Part shown: positions 4,860-6,857 of the stretch, one piece after another
Position numbering within the stretch: position 1 is the first letter of the stretch
How the letters are laid out: each line of letters starts with the position of its first letter
Source of the DNA: Microcaldota archaeon
GTDB taxonomy: Archaea; Micrarchaeota; Micrarchaeia; Micrarchaeales; CABMGC01
Reading direction: 5' to 3'
Assembly: GCA_021785375.1 (NCBI GenBank)
Contig: JAJYFQ010000038.1
Location: forward strand, 1-6,857
DNA: 6,857 bases
Position numbers and translations under genes: made by a program
Notes under the pieces: model-generated
Database searches by the model: none
Told to the model about the DNA's origin: nothing
The model's input: only the letters and a program-made list of their open reading frames with translations

Positions 4860-4870
4860 GGTGTGAGAGG
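4860..4870 (+). promoter_or_regulatory. Ribosome-binding region of the radical SAM gene
   Basis: GGTGTGAGAGG precedes ATG 4873. GGTG (4860-4863) has good Shine-Dalgarno spacing, while GAGG (4867-4870) is only two bases from the ATG. It supports the start at 4873, though a start at Met6 (4888) is not excluded. Confidence 0.45.
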
Positions 4871-4872
4871 CG

Positions 4873-5934
4873 ATGGTAGACTCAAAGATGCTAGGGCTAG
4901 GATTCACGGCGCTCAGGAGCAACCTCTCCAGCCTAAGGCAGCCATACAAGCTCACGTTCTCGATAACGTACAAGTGCCAAAGCCGCTGCCTCACGTGTAA
5001 CATATGGGAGATGAAGCCGGTCAACGAGCTTGGCCTCGAGGAGATACAGAAGTTCGCGGCGAAGAACAACTACTTCAGATGGATAGAAATAACCGGGGGA
5101 GAACCGTTCCTCAGGGGCGACGTGCTCGAGATAGTCAGGGCGTTCAAGGAGAGCTGCAAGGACCTCTACCTTGTCACCATGCCTACGAATTCACTCTGCA
5201 ACAGGGAGATGGTCTTGCAGAAGGTCGAGTCGATGCTTCAGATGGGCATACCGAAGCTCTCCGTCACCGTGAGCCTCGACGGGTACAGGGAGCTCCATGA
5301 CAAGATCCGCGGGATCCCCGGCAACTATGACAGGGCAATAGCTATGTTCAAGGGACTCAGGGAGCTTCAGAAGCGGTACAAGAACCTCTTCATGATCTTC
5401 GGATACACGCTGAGCAAGAACAACCAGGGCCAGCTCATGAAGACGATAGAGGAGGTGAGGAAGGAGATACCCGACATAACGTACAACGACTTCCATCTCA
5501 ACCTCGGCCAGATATCAGACATATACTACAGCAACACCAACCTTGAGATAAGCGCTTCGAAGGAGATAATCACGGGAGAGGTGCGCGAATTTATCGGGAA
5601 GAGAAGGGCTCAGTTCGGGGCCATACCCGCGATAGAGGGTGCCTTCCTGAGGAGACTCCTCGAGTACATACGCACCGGCAAGACGCCCATGAGGAGCAGG
5701 AGCCTTGACGCATCGCTCTTCATGGACAGCTACGGAAACGTCTTTCCTTCCATAATGTGGGGCAGGAGGATCGGGAGCATAAGGGAGACGGATTACAGCC
5801 TTGCGCCAATATGGGCATGCCCTGATGCCGCCGAGGTCAGGAAGCTCATAAGCGAGGGGCGTGAACCCGACAACTGGACCGCGTGCGAGGCATACCAGGC
5901 CATAGTCGGGAGCATCGGCAGCATCATACGATGA
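4873..5934 (+). CDS. Radical SAM enzyme with degenerate SPASM/twitch-like C-terminus
   Basis: The 353-residue protein carries the radical SAM signature CQSRCLTC (Cys35, Cys39, Cys42, a CX3CX2C motif binding the 4Fe-4S cluster) and the SAM-binding ITGGEPFLR (73-81). These are followed by repeating strand-helix units of a TIM-barrel, including SVTVSLDGYRELHDKIRG, which is typical of the MoaA/PqqE/SPASM group (COG0535). The C-terminus has FMDSYGNVFPSIMWGRRIGSI, aligning with the motif that begins SPASM or twitch domains, but the Cys normally present after the Pro is Ser. Only two Cys follow (in WACPD and TACEAY), so a full auxiliary 4Fe-4S cluster seems unlikely. Substrate is unknown: peptide or small-molecule modification are both possible. 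No precursor peptide gene was seen next to it. The gene is divergent from the CBS gene, and its last 11 bases overlap the end of the antiporter gene on the other strand. Confidence 0.9.
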   Translation: MVDSKMLGLGFTALRSNLSSLRQPYKLTFSITYKCQSRCLTCNIWEMKPVNELGLEEIQKFAAKNNYFRWIEITGGEPFLRGDVLEIVRAFKESCKDLYLVTMPTNSLCNREMVLQKVESMLQMGIPKLSVTVSLDGYRELHDKIRGIPGNYDRAIAMFKGLRELQKRYKNLFMIFGYTLSKNNQGQLMKTIEEVRKEIPDITYNDFHLNLGQISDIYYSNTNLEISASKEIITGEVREFIGKRRAQFGAIPAIEGAFLRRLLEYIRTGKTPMRSRSLDASLFMDSYGNVFPSIMWGRRIGSIRETDYSLAPIWACPDAAEVRKLISEGREPDNWTACEAYQAIVGSIGSIIR

Positions 5935-6857
5935 ACGCTGCGGCGATCGTGACGAAGTACAGGATTATCATGAAGAGTCCCTGGCCGTAGGTGAACCTTC
6001 CCCTGCTCAGGAAGCTTATGGCTATCGCATTTATGATCACTACGGCGAGGAACTCCGGCGCCGTCGATGTTATGTACACCGGGGCCGCGGCAAAGAGCCC
6101 TATGACCCCGAGCAGGACTGTGTTGTTCTCAAGCTTGCCTCCTATGAAGCTCACTATCGCAGTAGACCCTCCGCCCGGCGATCCCCTGGCCAGCCTGTAG
6201 GCGCTCAGCTGCTCCTCGAAGTCTGAGGCTATTGGCGTTATCACAAGCGCGAGCCATACGGCGCCGACCCCTATTATGCCGGCAATGTTTATTATCGTAC
6301 CTATGAAGAGATCAGAGAAGAGCACCACGATCACCATTCCTATCGCCATCAGCACAACAGCCTCGGCGAGCTGCCTCCTGCCCTTCTCCGTCTTCACGTG
6401 CTGCATGATGCGCGAGTGGGACATCGAGTACCTGTAACCCACGTAGATCGCGTAGAGTGCGATGAGGATTACGCCAACGGCCACGTCGAGCTTTCCATAA
6501 AATAGGATTAGAAGGAGGGCGATGGTGCTTATCATCAGGAAGAGGACGTCGACCTGGTAGTCCTCCTTCATGACAACATCCTTCTTCCACTTACTGAAGT
6601 ACGATACGGCAACCAGGCCTATCCCCAGTGTGAAAAGTATGACATTGCCACCGAGTGCGGTGCCTATGGCAACGGGATACGCCCCTTTCATCACCGCTAT
6701 TACAACGAAGATCGTCTCAGGGAGCGCCGCCATGAGGCCCAGTATGACGCCGCCGGCCATTCCCTGTCCTGCGAGAACCTCGAGTTTCTCCGTGCCCTTG
6801 CTGATGAATGCCGCGGCTATGCCGAACGCAGCAAGGACTCCCAGCATGATCGCTATC
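5924..6857 (-). CDS. CaCA-family sodium/calcium (cation) antiporter, 5' partial
   Basis: The frame runs from the right window edge to TGA at 5926-5924. A Met exists at 6847-6845, but the frame stays open to the edge (codons for I-A-I precede it), and the first membrane helix would be clipped, so the true N-terminus probably lies outside. The protein is highly hydrophobic, with about ten membrane segments arranged as two halves. The alpha-1 repeat is GGVILGLMAALPETIFVV to GTALGGNVILF (about 32-72 from that Met), with the characteristic PE pair at 43-44. The alpha-2 repeat around 195-245 contains ITPIASDFEEQL and STAIVSFIGGKLENN, where the SLPE and GSN consensus elements are only loosely kept. 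A charged cytoplasmic loop (about 139-162) joins the halves. Family members exchange Ca2+ or other cations for Na+ or H+ across the cytoplasmic membrane; ion specificity is not predictable here. Confidence 0.88.
   Translation of the reverse strand, partial: IAIMLGVLAAFGIAAAFISKGTEKLEVLAGQGMAGGVILGLMAALPETIFVVIAVMKGAYPVAIGTALGGNVILFTLGIGLVAVSYFSKWKKDVVMKEDYQVDVLFLMISTIALLLILFYGKLDVAVGVILIALYAIYVGYRYSMSHSRIMQHVKTEKGRRQLAEAVVLMAIGMVIVVLFSDLFIGTIINIAGIIGVGAVWLALVITPIASDFEEQLSAYRLARGSPGGGSTAIVSFIGGKLENNTVLLGVIGLFAAAPVYITSTAPEFLAVVIINAIAISFLSRGRFTYGQGLFMIILYFVTIAAAFIV

Noticed and set aside
4413..6165. 15-base direct match TCACTATCGCAGTAG at 4413-4427 and 6151-6165
   Set aside because: Both lie in minus-strand genes and encode Thr-Ala-Ile-Val in the same frame; the similarity does not extend to the flanks, so coincidence of codon use is the simplest explanation.
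1..6857. CRISPR array, rRNA, riboswitch or replication origin
   Set aside because: No regularly spaced repeats, rRNA-like segments, known riboswitch cores or origin-type repeat clusters were seen on reading both strands.

Overview
The window reads as archaeal chromosome. It carries an Alba chromatin-type protein, a DUF460-family RuvC-fold protein, TATA-box promoters, GGTG/GAGG ribosome-binding sites, and a tRNA gene interrupted by introns that fold into bulge-helix-bulge (BHB) motifs. AGG (Arg) and ATA (Ile) codons are used heavily throughout. The compact layout, the membrane-anchored thioredoxin-fold protein and a tRNA intron in the T-loop are compatible with a small-genome (DPANN, for example Micrarchaeota-like) archaeon. 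That placement is inference; no rRNA or other strong phylogenetic marker is present.

Layout from left to right. (1) Positions 2-814, +: the 3' part of an M20 (peptidase T-like) metallopeptidase, cut by the window edge. (2) 838-994: a TATA box and a tRNA-Arg(CCU) gene with two introns, a 16-nt canonical one at 37/38 and a 30-nt noncanonical one in the T-loop at 59/60. (3) 1006-2067, +: a membrane-anchored DsbA-like protein whose CXXC has become APGS. (4) 2045-2557, +: a short DUF460 protein. (5) About 2608-3986: an IS605/IS1341-type element that carries only tnpB. It has a hairpin before the gene, a right-end hairpin that contains the tnpB stop codon, and a probable omega-RNA. (6) 4059-4367, +: alba. 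(7) 4396-4785, -: a two-CBS-domain protein, convergent with alba across a T-rich terminator. (8) 4823-4840: a shared divergent promoter with a 12-bp palindrome. (9) 4873-5934, +: a radical SAM enzyme with a degenerate C-terminal SPASM/twitch region. (10) 5924-6857, -: a Ca2+/cation antiporter cut by the right edge, whose end overlaps that of the radical SAM gene by 11 bp.

Most genes here are unrelated housekeeping or accessory units rather than one pathway. Two local systems stand out. One is the doubly interrupted tRNA-Arg, which decodes AGG, a codon this sequence uses heavily, and which seems to share a transcript with the membrane protein just downstream. The other is the tnpB-only element, with an intact RuvC catalytic triad and zinc finger, lying directly upstream of alba; the predicted guide portion of its omega-RNA would come from the alba leader. 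No CRISPR array, rRNA or transposase tnpA was seen.
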